From NCBI GenBank assembly GCA_015039365.1, contig WION01000001.1, positions 1,550,001 through 1,614,000 of the forward strand: 64,000 bases of DNA. Reading direction: 5' to 3'. Below, piece by piece: positions 1 to 14,399 of the stretch; position 1 is the first letter of the stretch; each line of letters begins with the position of its first letter. A program made the translations under genes and the position numbers. A model generated the notes under the pieces. It ran no database searches and had not been told where the DNA came from. It was given only the letters and a program-made list of their open reading frames with translations. This DNA is from Amanita rubescens (lineage: Eukaryota > Basidiomycota > Agaricomycetes > Agaricales > Amanitaceae).

Positions 1-503
1 TGAAAAGCGCCTCTGGAATACCAAGGTTGTCATTCAACTCGCAAGCCGTCTTGGGTTCGAAATGTTGAATGCAGTCGTACGAGACGTAGCCAATAGCACC
101 TCCTGTGAATGTCGGGATCTCTGGGATCTTGACATATTGGTATAATGCAAATTCTTTTTGGAGTGCAGCCATAGGATCTCCAGTGATTTCCTCCTTGGGG
201 CCCGTTCTGACTGTTTTGAACGGATCTGCACCGATGAAGCTGTAACGAGCGACATGTTCTCCATCGAGGACGGATTCGAGAAGGAAGCTATATTTTGAGT
301 CCTTAGCGATCCGGAGATAAGCCATGCATGGCGTTATCAAGTCGGCAGGTAGCTCGACGTAGACCGGGACACAATTTCCTCGCTTCTCCCGGATAATGAG
401 TTGCTCAACTGTTGCCAATGAGGGGTATGCTGGTAATTTCTATTGGAAAAAGGCTGTCAATGACTATAAATTGGAAAGGAAGAGCACTGACTTGAGGGTC
501 CAT
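1..503 (-). CDS. TRP2: Anthranilate synthase component I, N-terminal part (runs off the left edge)
   Basis: Makes anthranilate from chorismate with glutamine-derived ammonia, the first committed step of tryptophan synthesis, as the large subunit of the cytosolic enzyme. About 150 residues are visible: exon 1 is 492-503 (only M-D-P-Q), intron 440-491, exon 2 from 439 leftward. The translation carries the typical anthranilate/aminodeoxychorismate synthase N-domain text FLLESVLDGEHVARYSFIG, followed by GADPF and later GGAIGYVSYD, the block around the tryptophan-binding region. The chorismate-binding catalytic half is outside the window. The start ATG at 503 is only 50 bases from the start of SHQ1 on the other strand. 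Family assignment is firm; the very short first exon is inferred from a clean GTCAGT donor and AATAG acceptor. Confidence 0.93.
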
Positions 504-553
504 GGCAACTAGGATGTGAATATATATGTTATATTAAATTATCAACAATTGCC
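504..553. promoter_or_regulatory. 50-bp divergent start-to-start spacer, TRP2 / SHQ1
   Basis: All sequence between the two start codons. It is AT-rich (tatatatgttatattaaatt) and must hold both 5' ends, unless transcription starts inside the opposite gene. Confidence 0.5.
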
Positions 554-2159
554 ATGATAACTCCTCGTTTCACTTGTATTCAAACCGAATCGTTGGTGAT
601 CATTTCAATTTACTGCCCATCAGTCCGTGTACGTCGCCGAATCACTTTCACCGCAGGGTTCTGACAGACATGCTAGACAGGCATCGGACGCTGAGATACA
701 TGTGGACGGATCGCTATTTTCGCTGCATATCAATCCATATTTTCTTCGACTAAACTTCTCCCATAATGTCATCGACGATGAAGCGTCTTCCGCGCAATAT
801 GACCCTACCACAGGAAAACTAACGGTTACGCTTATGAAGGAAGTCAAGGGTCAAGAATTCAAAGACCTCGACCTACTAGCTAGCCTGCTCGCGCCTCGTC
901 CGTCGACTAAAAATCCTCCTACGATCGAAGTATTGTCATCTACGGGATCCACCGGTGAAAACCTGTCTTCGGAACGTGAAGAGATCCTCCAAGGTGCGCG
1001 CAGATCGCAATATATCTGCACTATACAACCTAACTATAAACTTCACAGCTGCACAGAATGACTGGCAATTACCGCAGGTTCCAGAAACATCAGAAGTGGT
1101 TCTATCATCTCAACAGTCCTATGGCTTCCTGGACATGCATAGCGGTTACTTTCGGCACGTAACACACACTGAAAATGAAGTAAATGAATTAGGCAGTGAC
1201 GCTGAAGCGTGTCGCGTCAATGAACGGCGGAGACGACGGATCGAACACGAGGATCAGAAATTCGATGCGGAACACTACGTGTAAGAGAAATTATAGAACT
1301 GCAGTGTCCGTTTAGCTCATCCTTATAGGGCGGATTACGCAGACGATGGTATGATACAGGAGATCCTTGATTTGGAACACCCGTATTTGGTGGACGACGG
1401 GGATGTTCAGTTTACCGAAGAAGAAAACTTGGCCATGCTGCGATTACCTCGCAAGGAATGTGAGTTTACACGGTTGGTAGACGCGTTCAGGTCTCAATGT
1501 ATCTCATGTCAGACCTCGCGTCACCGCAGCAGACACATGATTTGTACCTAACACTTGTCACTATACTCTTCTCATACGCGTATGAATCAAGAACGACGCA
1601 GCATGATCCAACGCCCGAGAGCGCGTGGACGATTTGTACTCTTACCCCCGCCTTTTCGGCTCTCGATCCTCCTCGTTCGGGTAGCAATGTGAAATCGCTG
1701 CACTTGTTCACACAAGACGAGATCCGTGAAACTCTCGTGCCGTCTTATCGACGTTCACTCGCATTCCCACTGTATCGGTCCTTTGCTTTGTCCGAAGGAT
1801 GCCAACGTGATATATCCAAGCTTCTTTCTAGGGGAAAACGAACCGTGTTTCGCTGCCTCCTGGAAGTCAAGTCGATTTTGGAACATCACGAGGTGTACTA
1901 TGTATATAGTAAAATTTGGATGGATGACTTCTGTGTGTGGATTCAAGCTTACGCAAGGTTTGCGGCACTTGTTCATTAATGGAAAGTACGGAACTGATAT
2001 TTTTGTCGTTATAGTGATGCCGTATTGGCAGATTTGTCCGCAGCTGTTGCCCTTACAGCAGTCCAAAGAAGCGACGTCGGATGGGACTTAGAGGGCCTGG
2101 AAAACGCGACGCTCACACAGGACCGTGAGCCGGATAGCGATGACGAGGACATAGAATAG
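554..2159 (+). CDS. SHQ1: SHQ1, H/ACA snoRNP assembly chaperone
   Basis: SHQ1 holds the pseudouridine synthase Cbf5/dyskerin before H/ACA RNP assembly in the nucleus. Exons: 554-628, 681-993, 1049-1280, 1329-1459, 1513-1957, 2015-2159; spliced length 1341 bases, 446 aa, phases consistent throughout. The N-terminus MITPRF..Q is the CS-like domain start seen in yeast SHQ1, followed by PYFLRLNF. The C-terminal helical SHQ1 domain is unmistakable: RRSLAFPLYRS, then KRTVFRCLLEVK and HHEVYYVYSKIWMDDFCVWI. The tail is acidic (DSDDEDIE), common in the family. The length is normal. Divergent from TRP2 with 50 bases between ATGs. Confidence 0.95.
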
Positions 2160-2832
2160 TTCCACGTCAACCATCGCAAAAAAAAAAAAAAGGAAAGAAA
2201 ACATATCGGATGTAATAGTGCTTGTCTCGAATAAGCACACTGAAACACGGGAGCACAGTGCTATCTATATTCTGCCTCTTCGATGAATTGCTAAAATTAC
2301 TACCTCGTGTTCGGCTAGTACTATGCGGTTCTGACGTGGCTTTCTCCTTTCCGCATACCATCTCCAGCTGATGAGTACACGATCGTGGAAATCCGATAAG
2401 ATAGAACCGTACTGGCATGGAGGCTGTGTCTGATAGAAGAATGATGTGTTTTCATCTTGACCAGTGTATTTCTGCCAAGGAAGCAGGACAACGTGCTTGA
2501 GTTTGATTCTATCGGTTAAAGAACTGTGGGCAAAATACAGCATGGCTATTTGAGTACGGAAATGAAGTCCTAATAGGTCGGATTCGGTAATCAAATGGTT
2601 TGCCGTGTAGCACATCGCAATTTCCGCTAGTGCATTCCTCCGTCGATCGCGCCGTCGATTGATTATGGATCCAGGTAGTTGGCGTGGCGGCTTTTCGCTA
2701 GCTTGCGGGCGAATAATAAATAATTAACTTCATCTAGACAAACGTGTATATATACATCTAACCCCGACTAGACAAAAAGACTATTATTAGGTTTGTGCTC
2801 ACCAAAAAACGCCAAAAAAAATTAGAGCAGTA
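2160..2832. other. Intergenic, convergent 3' region
   Basis: Lies between the 3' ends of SHQ1 (+) and the SLC35F6-like gene (-). It contains an A-run near 2178-2191 just past the SHQ1 stop and AT-rich stretches around 2710-2830. The open frames here have no family resemblance and look like chance. Confidence 0.6.
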
Positions 2833-4717
2833 CTAATCTGACCTTTTCCCATGTACGTATGTGGCACGTTCCGTCTCTGGAATGACATCAAAGCCACTCT
2901 GGCCTAAATCTGCTGGCAAGATGGCAGTTTCATCAAGTGATTGCCTAATCAAGGCTTCGTTCTCTTCGACGTCTTCGAGAATAGGTGTCGAAGGGGGTCC
3001 AGGAATACACGGAGGAATAGTCACAAGGTCATTGAATAGGAACTAGAATGGTCGTGAGCAACACGAGACATGGACATAATACGATCTACTGACTGTTCCG
3101 TAACTATAAAATTTGAAGCGAGGTCAGGTCACCGGTCATACCAAGTAGCGAGATACGCACACAAGAAGAGAGAAGCCAAGAACTTGGAGGACCGAGATGG
3201 GAAACAAGAGTTTCTCCCAGCCAAGGGCAAGACTGATTAACCAGATTGATAGAGTTCGGCAAGTGTCCGTTAGCGAACGCGCTGTCGCGCTGACGTGGCG
3301 AGTAACGCTCAAGCCAAAGTAATTGAATAGGGATATACTACAAGCGATGGCGACGCTGGACCAGAGCACGGAAGGAGTGTATATCATTTGCCGCCAACCA
3401 CGCGGGAGGTCAAAAAAGGGGGATTGTGCCGAGATCGACGGAATAGAGAGGATTGGCATGATAAGCAAGACGGACAAAGCACCGAAAGATCCCTCTAAAC
3501 CAACCGCAACGAGGGGTGCAACGGTGTAACGGCCTGTTAGGCACATTTTAGAAATTAGATGGGCATTATAATAACCATTTGTGCCTACCCAATATCCTTT
3601 CTGTTTAAAGGACGAAAAGACGTAATTTTATAATTTTCTATATGCAATACAGTAACGCACCTTCAACGACAAACTGCACGGCAGTACTTGAGGGAATAAG
3701 AATTCAACGATGACGGGCCGAGTCCATGAATAGACCTACAAGACTTGGGCAAACAATATGAAGAAAATACCTTTGAGCAAGTGAGATGAATGCGATCAGA
3801 AAGCGCACTGATAGACGCACCGACGACAGCTTTGGTTAACTCCGGTTCCTCGCCTTGGATGGTAGCGGGCCGGCCAGGGGAAGAGAGGAGATGTAGAGTT
3901 GCTTGTTTGACAGCGTCCTTAATGAGCGAACCACTGTAGCCGACCAGACTAACGCCTGCCATGACGATGAGGAGTGAGAGCCACCTAAATGGGATCAACA
4001 AGAATAAGACCAGGTATATGAAGAAACCAACTGGTAAAACCACAAGCGACGACGGAGAAAGATGACACTAAAGGCACCAACAAAGAGAACGAGAGCGCCG
4101 CGCGTCATTTGGTAAATGGAGACGGGGGTGTAGAGCAGACCAACGTTCATCAACTGAGCAGGTTGGATAAGTAACAAAATACGACGAACAGGCCAGGGAC
4201 TTGCCGTTGTTCCAGTGAGGTCACAAAGGGCGGGAATCCAGAACAAGGTTAGTTTCCATCCGGTCAAGTCCTGGGGCGAGTGGTGTTTGACTAGGCCCTC
4301 CGCCTGATCGGAGTCGAGGGGGAGTTGAAGTTGAGCCCGACGTTTGGAATGGAGCCATGTAAAGATAACAGGCAAAAAGCCTGGTTGGGGTTAGTGCGGG
4401 GAAGCGGGGGGACGGAGAACTAACAGAGCATTTCTCCAACTGGAAGGATGTCAGTGTGTTAAGAGAAGGGATGGGGGAAGAGGGACGCACGGAACATCTG
4501 GAGGGTCTGCCAGACGGGTTGCTCGTAAAGAACATGATTAGCAGGATCTGGGTCGGCACAGTTCTCAACGCATTGCATATCCTGCCATTTACTCCAGAGA
4601 GAATTACTGGAGCCCTGTATATAAAATCAGCCGGGAAAGTTAAGGGAGAGGAGTTGGGCACACGGTCAGAATCATGCCTGCGAGGAGGAAGGGGATGGTG
4701 AGAGAAGAAGAAGGCAT
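2833..4717 (-). CDS. SLC35F6-like (drug/metabolite superfamily) membrane transporter, 12 exons
   Basis: A multi-pass nucleotide-sugar-transporter-like protein of the SLC35F6/TANGO9 group; the substrate is unknown. Exons (genomic order): 2833-3042, 3094-3103, 3161-3533, 3589-3600, 3661-3686, 3740-3770, 3821-3984, 4032-4153, 4205-4380, 4425-4439, 4491-4614, 4664-4717; 1317 bases, 438 aa, every phase closes. Family blocks: PALCDLTGTT..LMNVGLLYTP, QMTRGALVLFVGA, ILFAQVFTAVQFVVEE, FGLSVTRHVSATARSLTDT and LGWEK near the C-terminus. Five exons are 10-31 bases, and intron 4154-4204 starts with GC, not GT. Without these tiny exons the conserved blocks fall into different frames, which supports them. 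Divergent from the arrestin gene. Confidence 0.88.
3094..3103 (-). other. 10-base microexon of the SLC35F6-like gene
   Basis: Ten bases flanked by a TATAG acceptor and a GTCAGT donor. It supplies Y-G-T between LLV and F-L-F-N, restoring the family's conserved V-Y-G-T-F-x-F-N block. Confidence 0.75.
3589..3600 (-). other. 12-base microexon of the SLC35F6-like gene
   Basis: Twelve bases flanked by an AACAG acceptor and a GTAGGC donor. It joins VVE to GRYTVAPL as E-R-I-L-G, matching the usual VxEEK(I/L) family text. Confidence 0.75.
4154..4204 (-). other. GC-AG intron (51 bases) in the SLC35F6-like gene
   Basis: Donor ACG|GCAAGT and acceptor TCAG. It is frame-neutral (51 bases), but removing it joins LTGTT directly to LMNVGL as in the family. 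Confidence 0.7.
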
Positions 4718-4807
4718 TGTGTGACAGTGACAGTGACCGGGGCAGATCTGAGATTGGATCGGCGAGCGCTGGTCAGGCTTTAAGATGGCATCGCGCGTCT
4801 GTCCTGC
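4718..4807. promoter_or_regulatory. 90-bp divergent spacer, SLC35F6-like / arrestin-like
   Basis: The region between the two start codons contains short GTGACAGTGACAGTGACC repeats (three GTGACAG/C copies near 4721-4739), the only obvious structure. Confidence 0.4.
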
Positions 4808-6514
4808 ATGGTCCACCTCCTCCTCGCCTCGTCAAACGGAAACCAGGGTCTCCGCTACTTTCCCTTCTCAGGTCTCCTCGGCCTCACACAAGTCAAGGTC
4901 GATGGCCTCGTCGGTACTCGTCTCGACTCAGACGCAAAGCCTCTCAGAGCAAAATCTCTCTCCGTCGCTGTTCGCTGCTACGAGTCACGTCAAGGTCCCT
5001 TTAACACGGCCCGTTCAAACATTCTCGCAGAATACTCCCAGATTTTGTGGTCGAAGCCTGACCACCTAGACTACGAGTCCATATCAGACCTCCAATTCCC
5101 CTTCCAGATCACATTACCCTCTAATATCGCTGGTTTCAGCACTTCTGTATTCGTAGACTACCGCTGTGTCTGGAGAGTCGAAGCAGGTCTGTTTCCTCTA
5201 TCCGTCTACCTATCCCCGATCTTACCTCCTCTAGTCCTCGTACATGCCCCACTCTATGGTGTCGGCGAGGTCCAAGTAAAGCATTTTGAGCTACCCCTCG
5301 TTCGCTACGACGTCCCACCCTATGAGCCCAGTCCTCCACGTCCTATTTTAGATTGCCAGACAACTAATCCCAAGGCCCCTCGTATCATGTATTGCGTCCA
5401 TGCCCCAACATCTCCGATCGGACCCAGGGACTTGGTTTCAATTCCCGTGTATTTACGACCATCGAATCCAGACACCGTCATTCGCAGCGCATACATAACC
5501 ATAGAACGACGGATTTCACTCAAGGACGACGGGCCAAAGGCTGTTCTTCTCGATAGCCCAGCATCTGCCACAGCCATGTCACGTGTGTCTTGTGGTATGT
5601 CGTCGCCTCCGACGAGTGCGAAGAGGAAAAGGCCGTCTACTGCCCCCGCTAATTCCAGATTTTCAATGCATGCCTTCGCTTCCCCAAAGATCGTCTCTGA
5701 TTTTATTACCGGTATCGAGTCCGGCAGCTTTTCCAAAGACAGAAATGACATGTGGAGCAATGTCATGACCCTGCAATGGCCGGCACCGAAATCCCACAGT
5801 AGATGGGCAATCGGGGAAACGATCGATTCTAAACTAGTGACTGTCAAATTCTTGGCTCATGTCAAAGTAAGTACAACACACTTTATATTAGTTCCATATT
5901 CTGACCCAATCAAGGTGAATGTAGCGTCACCGGCTGGGAATCACTCGATAGACTTGGCCGAGAAAGAATTGCTCATAGTATCTACAAGCGAAGCAGAACG
6001 GCAGCAGGCCGCTTCCAAATACGCGGAACATAGTAGCAAAACAAGTTTACCTCGGAGGTCACGAAAGACACATGAGGGAGTCTCACCATCACGCCATACG
6101 GGGAATGCGGCTGCTCCCGTTTCGCAGCCGGTGCCAAGCATCCCAAAACTGCGGCGACCCCATACGAGCGCCGGGCCATGGGACAAAGCGGGCGATTTTT
6201 CTGGCACCTCTTACACTCTGCCACGCAGCTTTTTCAGACCAGAGGCACGCGGGGCACCGCCCTGTCCTATTTGGAAGCGTCGGAAAGACGTTCACTCGGT
6301 GCAAAAGCTCACAAATGACTCGACATCATCAAAGCTGGCTTTACTACGAAGCAGGATCAGCGTTAATTCGACGTGCAGCAGCAACTTCGACGCTGATTCT
6401 GACGCTGTGCGTGAATGGGAGGAGGAGCTTGCTCGGATCGAAATGCGGAGTCGGCGATCGAGTGAGCTGATCGGTTTCCCGTGGAAGAGAAGACGATCGG
6501 AGCAGATCAGTTGA
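4808..6514 (+). CDS. Arrestin-fold (alpha-arrestin-like) protein
   Basis: Exons 4808-5866 and 5915-6514; 552 aa. The 48-base intron (GTAAGT..CAAG) keeps the frame open, so it is easily read through by mistake. The N-terminal half has the beta-rich arrestin pattern (VKVDGLVGTRLDSDAKPLRA, later FPFQITLPS). After the intron comes the arrestin C-domain ending ELLIVSTSEAERQQAA. The C-terminal ~130 residues are basic, Ser-rich and probably disordered. Fungal alpha-arrestins recruit RSP5 to membrane cargo through PPxY motifs; here I find only PPY (VPPYEP), not a canonical PPxY, so a role as RSP5 adaptor is not supported by the sequence even though RSP5 is in the same window. Confidence 0.75.
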   Translation: MVHLLLASSNGNQGLRYFPFSGLLGLTQVKVDGLVGTRLDSDAKPLRAKSLSVAVRCYESRQGPFNTARSNILAEYSQILWSKPDHLDYESISDLQFPFQITLPSNIAGFSTSVFVDYRCVWRVEAGLFPLSVYLSPILPPLVLVHAPLYGVGEVQVKHFELPLVRYDVPPYEPSPPRPILDCQTTNPKAPRIMYCVHAPTSPIGPRDLVSIPVYLRPSNPDTVIRSAYITIERRISLKDDGPKAVLLDSPASATAMSRVSCGMSSPPTSAKRKRPSTAPANSRFSMHAFASPKIVSDFITGIESGSFSKDRNDMWSNVMTLQWPAPKSHSRWAIGETIDSKLVTVKFLAHVKVSTTHFILVPYSDPIKVNVASPAGNHSIDLAEKELLIVSTSEAERQQAASKYAEHSSKTSLPRRSRKTHEGVSPSRHTGNAAAPVSQPVPSIPKLRRPHTSAGPWDKAGDFSGTSYTLPRSFFRPEARGAPPCPIWKRRKDVHSVQKLTNDSTSSKLALLRSRISVNSTCSSNFDADSDAVREWEEELARIEMRSRRSSELIGFPWKRRRSEQIS

Positions 6515-6639
6515 CTGCAGACAATTATTACTATTTATCTTTTGACGCTGTGGTGGTTAACTGGGTATTCTGTACGCTTAGTAACTTAAAACACCTACTA
6601 CAATAGATTCAGCTGTGACTGTGACGATGCTCACTTGAC

Positions 6640-7354
6640 ATGTCCCAATTTCCTTGGTTGAAGCTTGCTGGTGTCACACTTGCCTGTACGTCCCGTCTCC
6701 CCAAGTCTGATTCATCTCTGACATCTACTCCCGGTTATGGTCAAATTTGTACTGCATCTCCGTTATTTGACGCTTCCGTGGATATACGCACTATTCTAGT
6801 CGTCGGGTTCGGATATGGCCTCATGAAAGGTCTGTTCACGTGCAAATGAGAGAAGGAGGCGTTCTTGACTTGTGAAACAGCGACTACCCCGACAGAAGAA
6901 CAGTTGTACAAGGTAAAAACTCCATTCGAGCTCGTTCCCTTTGTCCGTAATGTGTATTTCCGTCCTCTTCGGGCCTGGGGCCGGTGGGAAAATCTCCGGT
7001 ACGGGCCTCGAGGCTTCGAGGGTCTCCGTATTACCCACTCTTATCATCGTCATCGCAAACTTGGTCTAATTTTTCTCACTGCGCGATTATCCGGCATCTA
7101 GGCATTAGCCCCCGATCTAAAACGCAAAGTGGATGCTTCTCGAGCTGCCCGACTCGCTCGAGAAGCCGAAATGAAGCGTCTGGTAGAAACTCAAGTAAGT
7201 ACTTGACAGTTCCATCCATCGTGTGATTAGTTGTTTTCCCTTTTTGCCATATGCGTTGACTTCTGTCCGACTAACCTGCCTGTAGAATTCCGAAGCTTCG
7301 CAACCAGAAGCGAGCAAGCCGATTTGGGCAGATCCCCCGAATCCGAGAAAATAG
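6640..7354 (+). CDS. CBP4: CBP4-like cytochrome bc1 (complex III) assembly factor
   Basis: A small inner-membrane protein that binds newly made cytochrome b. Exons 6640-6685, 6800-6829, 6881-6912, 7102-7194, 7286-7354; 270 bases, 89 aa. One N-terminal membrane helix (WLKLAGVTLAF..GFGYGLMK) is followed by the family signature TTPTEEQLY, then APDLKRKVD and a charged coiled segment (RAARLAREAEMKRLVE) ending PIWADPPNPRK. Length and layout match CBP4. Intron 3 (6913-7101, 189 bases) is long for this locus; I found no conserved coding piece within it. Confidence 0.88.
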
Positions 7355-7779
7355 CGCGGTCGTTTCGAGCAATTCCTATTAAGCATCGTACAGTATGTCC
7401 GGGTGTACACCTGTCCAGTGGAATAATAGACATAGTATATCTTGTCACATGGGAGTGAGTCAAGCGAACCCAAGAATGGTGGTACCAAAACAGGAGTCGT
7501 TGCATGCTAAGATTGACGCGGCTAGATCGTGAGTAGAATTGAATATTGAATAGTGGTGTGTGTGTAAAGTTGATATAAATGTACAAAATGGAAAAAGTGA
7601 ATCAAATAGCAAACGATAGTGGGTGACGATCTAAAAGCGCTACACCTAGGATGACGTGGTATTGGAGGACTACCGCTAAGAAGGTCAAATAGGATCGCTT
7701 AACGATGACGGTGAAACCTTCTTACCTGGTGCATTTGCACACGGCCATTCGAACAATTGTTCAATTGGCCGCGTATTGG
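7355..7779. other. Intergenic, convergent 3' region
   Basis: Between the 3' ends of CBP4 (+) and SIP5 (-). A short GT repeat (tggtgtgtgtgt) occurs near 7551-7562. No gene or RNA recognised. Confidence 0.6.
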
Positions 7780-9663
7780 TCACCTCAAAGGTTCCTGCCC
7801 ATTTTCCACTGGTCGTATAGTTTTTGGACACATTTGTGCATTGGATCCAAGCAATGACTCGCTAGCGGATGGCGAATCTGGCGAGGACGGTAGATGATCA
7901 TATGTAGGACTATCAGCCGGAACACTCAGCGAAATAGAAGACGACGAATTGGGGACAGATATGTGTACCCGCGATGGGCCATTAAAAGTTCCATCCTCAG
8001 AAGGCGGCGTAATAGGTTTACTGTTGCTTGGCGTCTGATCTCCGTTGCTTAAGCCATTTATAGTTGATAAGGCATTTGAATTTTCGATCCCCAAAATAAC
8101 GTTAGCTGTGGATGATGTGCCGGATAAAGAACCTGGCTCAAATGGATGGCAGGCCGAGCTGCCCGTAGACATATTTGTGCAGGAAGTTCGTGATGCTTGG
8201 CTATTAAAGGCTTCGCTGTTTGCCGGAGCTGAATCCGTAGGGTTAGGTTCAACAAAAGGCTGTGAAGAAGTGGCTGATACAGATGTACTCGGTGATGAAG
8301 ATGAAGATCCAGGAAGTTGTGAGTCGGTCCTCGAACGCGCCTGTGCTGTAGAAGGTCCAGGACCTGCCGAGGACTCAATCTCGGGTGGATCTTCCGCCTC
8401 TGACTTCTTCTTCTCAGCTGCTTCCTTTCTTTGCTGCTCTTCATGATCCAATAAAGAAAGCCTCATGGCCTCCATTACCATTAACTAATTCGTTGGTAAG
8501 CTCATGCGACGTTTTTCGGTCGAAATAAACTCGCCTCCTCAAGATCTTGCCCGGACATTCCCAAGAACTGTTCGATGCCTTGACCGTGCACACGTCGCCT
8601 TCTCCTACTGCCGCCACCTTCGTTGCTATCCGTTGAATCTTCTTGTCCAAGAGGATGCACTCGACCGCTCGTTACCCCAACAGGTATCATGCGATCCCCA
8701 ACCTGTCGCATGATAATACGTCTATTGGCTCGCCGTGTGACTGCCTGCTCGTACTGCAGCCAACTTGGCTTCCCAATCGGGCCTTATTTGGTCTAAAGCA
8801 ATGCAGTTCAGACGGCATCCCAGAAAAGTGGTATGAAAGGTTGCATACCCGTTGTTACAACTTCAGGACTGTCCGCACTGAAACTCTTCTGTCTGCGTTT
8901 GTGAGTCGGATATTGAAGAGAGTTACTATCTGAGAACTGTTGCGTTTGTGACGTCCCTTTGGAAACATCGAGTGGCAGCTATGGTATGAATTGATATACA
9001 ACATCAGATACCATAAGATACAACGGACTGACCGGGCCTTCACTGCCTAGGCCAGCACGCCATGGTGGTGGGGCGTAAACAATGCCAAAATTCTCTTGTA
9101 CACAGTAAGGGCAAGCGGCAGGTTCCGAGACGAGGTGGGTGGTCGTAGGTTCATTGCGTTTTATCTGGACAAAACATTCTGTGCATATGGCCTGGCCGCA
9201 ACATCTAGAGTGATTAATATTGGGAGGATAATACTAGAAACGATTGTAAAAATCTGAGCACGACGGGAGCGTTCGGATGACGCACCAAGAAACAAATAGG
9301 GCATTCTACAGCACCGCGATAAACGGCAGCTTCTGGTTTACTAGGTTCCTTCAATGCACCAGGGCGCTTATTGTGAATAGATTTAGTGTAGGTTGAGACA
9401 GACGTTTCTGTTCGTGTGACCGGTCCTCCGTCAGCATCTGGTAAACTCTTCCGGGCTGCCAATATCTGATCGTCGTCCCATGAATCGTCGTAATCCTCGA
9501 GTGGACGGTAGAACGGGGCCAGCTTCCGTTGACAAACGAGCTGAGAGACGACAGAATTGTTCCATTCTCGGGGACCGGTGTAAACGCCTTGAGGGGTGAG
9601 ATAGCCAAAGTCTACGGTCTCTTCCTGGTGACTCCTCCCTGAGGAGGATGCACTATTTCCCAT
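7780..9663 (-). CDS. SIP5: SIP5-like zinc-finger protein (one-base shift in exon 4)
   Basis: Homologue of yeast SIP5, which interacts with the Snf1 kinase. Exons 7780-8484, 8535-8792, 8849-8978, 9033-9233, 9286-9663. It starts MGNSASS and carries a RING-like Cys cluster: CPICFLYYPP, then [12 protein letters not shown] and [11 protein letters not shown], ending in [10 protein letters not shown]. Downstream is the conserved block [20 protein letters not shown] and [19 protein letters not shown], then a Ser-rich disordered tail. Two oddities. Intron 8485-8534 begins GCGAGT (GC-AG). In exon 4 the frame changes by one base between [13 protein letters not shown] and AVTRRANRR near 8741-8750, so the gene as written is interrupted. 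The conserved text on both sides suggests an extra base rather than old decay. Confidence 0.85.
8485..8534 (-). other. GC-AG intron (50 bases) in SIP5
   Basis: Donor GAG|GCGAGT and acceptor AATTAG join ..QDLEE to [10 protein letters not shown], the family sequence. No GT donor gives the right phase. Confidence 0.7.
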
Positions 9664-10089
9664 GTCGAGCGAGACGTCTGGCGAAGGAAATGGCGGCTAT
9701 ACAGAGTTCCAGCTGAGCCCGGTTAGAAACAGCGGAATCAACCGTGCTCAAATGTCTGCGACTCTACGATTGGGGTGTATGTTTGCTCTTATTTGTGTGG
9801 CTCGAAATTCGACTTTGTCAGTTTAAAAACTAGCAGGGGCTGCAGCACAATTGTCAGCAGCGAGCTGTAGAGGCCTCTCTGGGTGCTTCAATGAGCCACA
9901 GACGAGAGAGTAGCTGATGCAGTGGGACCGTTACGATATATTATGCATTGTGGATGAAACCGGGTTATTAGGAACCACACATATGCCAATTGGGAGCACC
10001 GCAACTGTGAGGTGCCACGTCAGTAGGGCTGTGCTATATTTAGGTAAACTCGGGTATTTTCTTTCCGATACTTTTTCTCTTTGGCATCC
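9664..10089. promoter_or_regulatory. Divergent intergenic region, SIP5 / Ca2+-ATPase
   Basis: 426 bases between the start codons of SIP5 (-) and the Ca2+ pump (+), so it should hold both promoters. No clear TATA box or repeat stood out. Confidence 0.4.
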
Positions 10090-13645
<3,556 letters not shown>

Positions 13646-14399
13646 TAGTGGGTTATATAAACGTAGATCAATGTACCGTAGATAGGGCGCACCACAGGCA
13701 AGGGGCAATTTCACGATGGCTGAAATAGAGCTGAAATAGCAACAGAATGAATAATTTCATATTAGTAAAGAATGATGGTAGAGGTGCGTTCTCGATAGGA
13801 AGACGTTTTGCGCTTTATTGGAGGGCGCGAAGCACATCGGAGATCTAGCGAGGGCGAGGTGGATTTTGGCTGAGATGGTGCGAGGGGCAGGCCCAGATGG
13901 GTGCAGGCAGTCGACGCAAGCATCAATGAAGAGGTGATTTCCTCCGCAGAGCAGGCAAGAAATGATTCATGAAGTTCGTACCTTGTTCCAGCGCTTACTT
14001 GCTGATGTGGGAGGGCAAGACAACGAGTCGAACGAAATGTTACCAATCGAATACAAGTTTCGGCACGTCACTCTTACGGCTAGATTCTCAATTCATACAT
14101 TTCTGTCTTTTACCGACACTCGTCATTGGAGGAATCTCGCGACATGTTTTGGAAACTTTACGATGAGCTTGGCGTAGAAAGGAGTGCAATGATATACGTG
14201 TAGGCAGTTGAAAGGTGCAGCCATACTCGAGAACGACAAATCGCGGCTCGGTTTACCAAGGAGCTTTGGGAGAAATGAGGGCCGTAGTCGAATCAAGATG
14301 GCGATCGGCCATTGAGCCCGCGACTCGTTGAGAGTGCGCATACGGCACTGATACGAACATTGGCTGTGTAAGTTGATATTTTATCGGGGACACAGGGCA
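13646..14399. other. Gap without a confident gene
   Basis: After the Ca2+-ATPase stop. Minus-strand open frames at 13762-14046 and 14123-14341 have some Ser/Pro-rich or basic text, but no family motif, no clean splice partners and no plausible start. I call no gene here. Confidence 0.4.

Noticed and set aside
2178..2191. A-run as sign of a retroposon insertion
   Set aside because: It follows the SHQ1 stop by a few bases, with no target-site duplication or reverse-transcriptase remnant nearby.
2265..2615. 116-codon minus-strand frame after SHQ1
   Set aside because: No resemblance to any family and no splice partners; sits in a convergent 3' region.
4808..6514. Canonical PPxY motif linking the arrestin-like protein to RSP5
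   Set aside because: Only PPY (VPPYEP) is present, not PPxY, so the link cannot be claimed from sequence.
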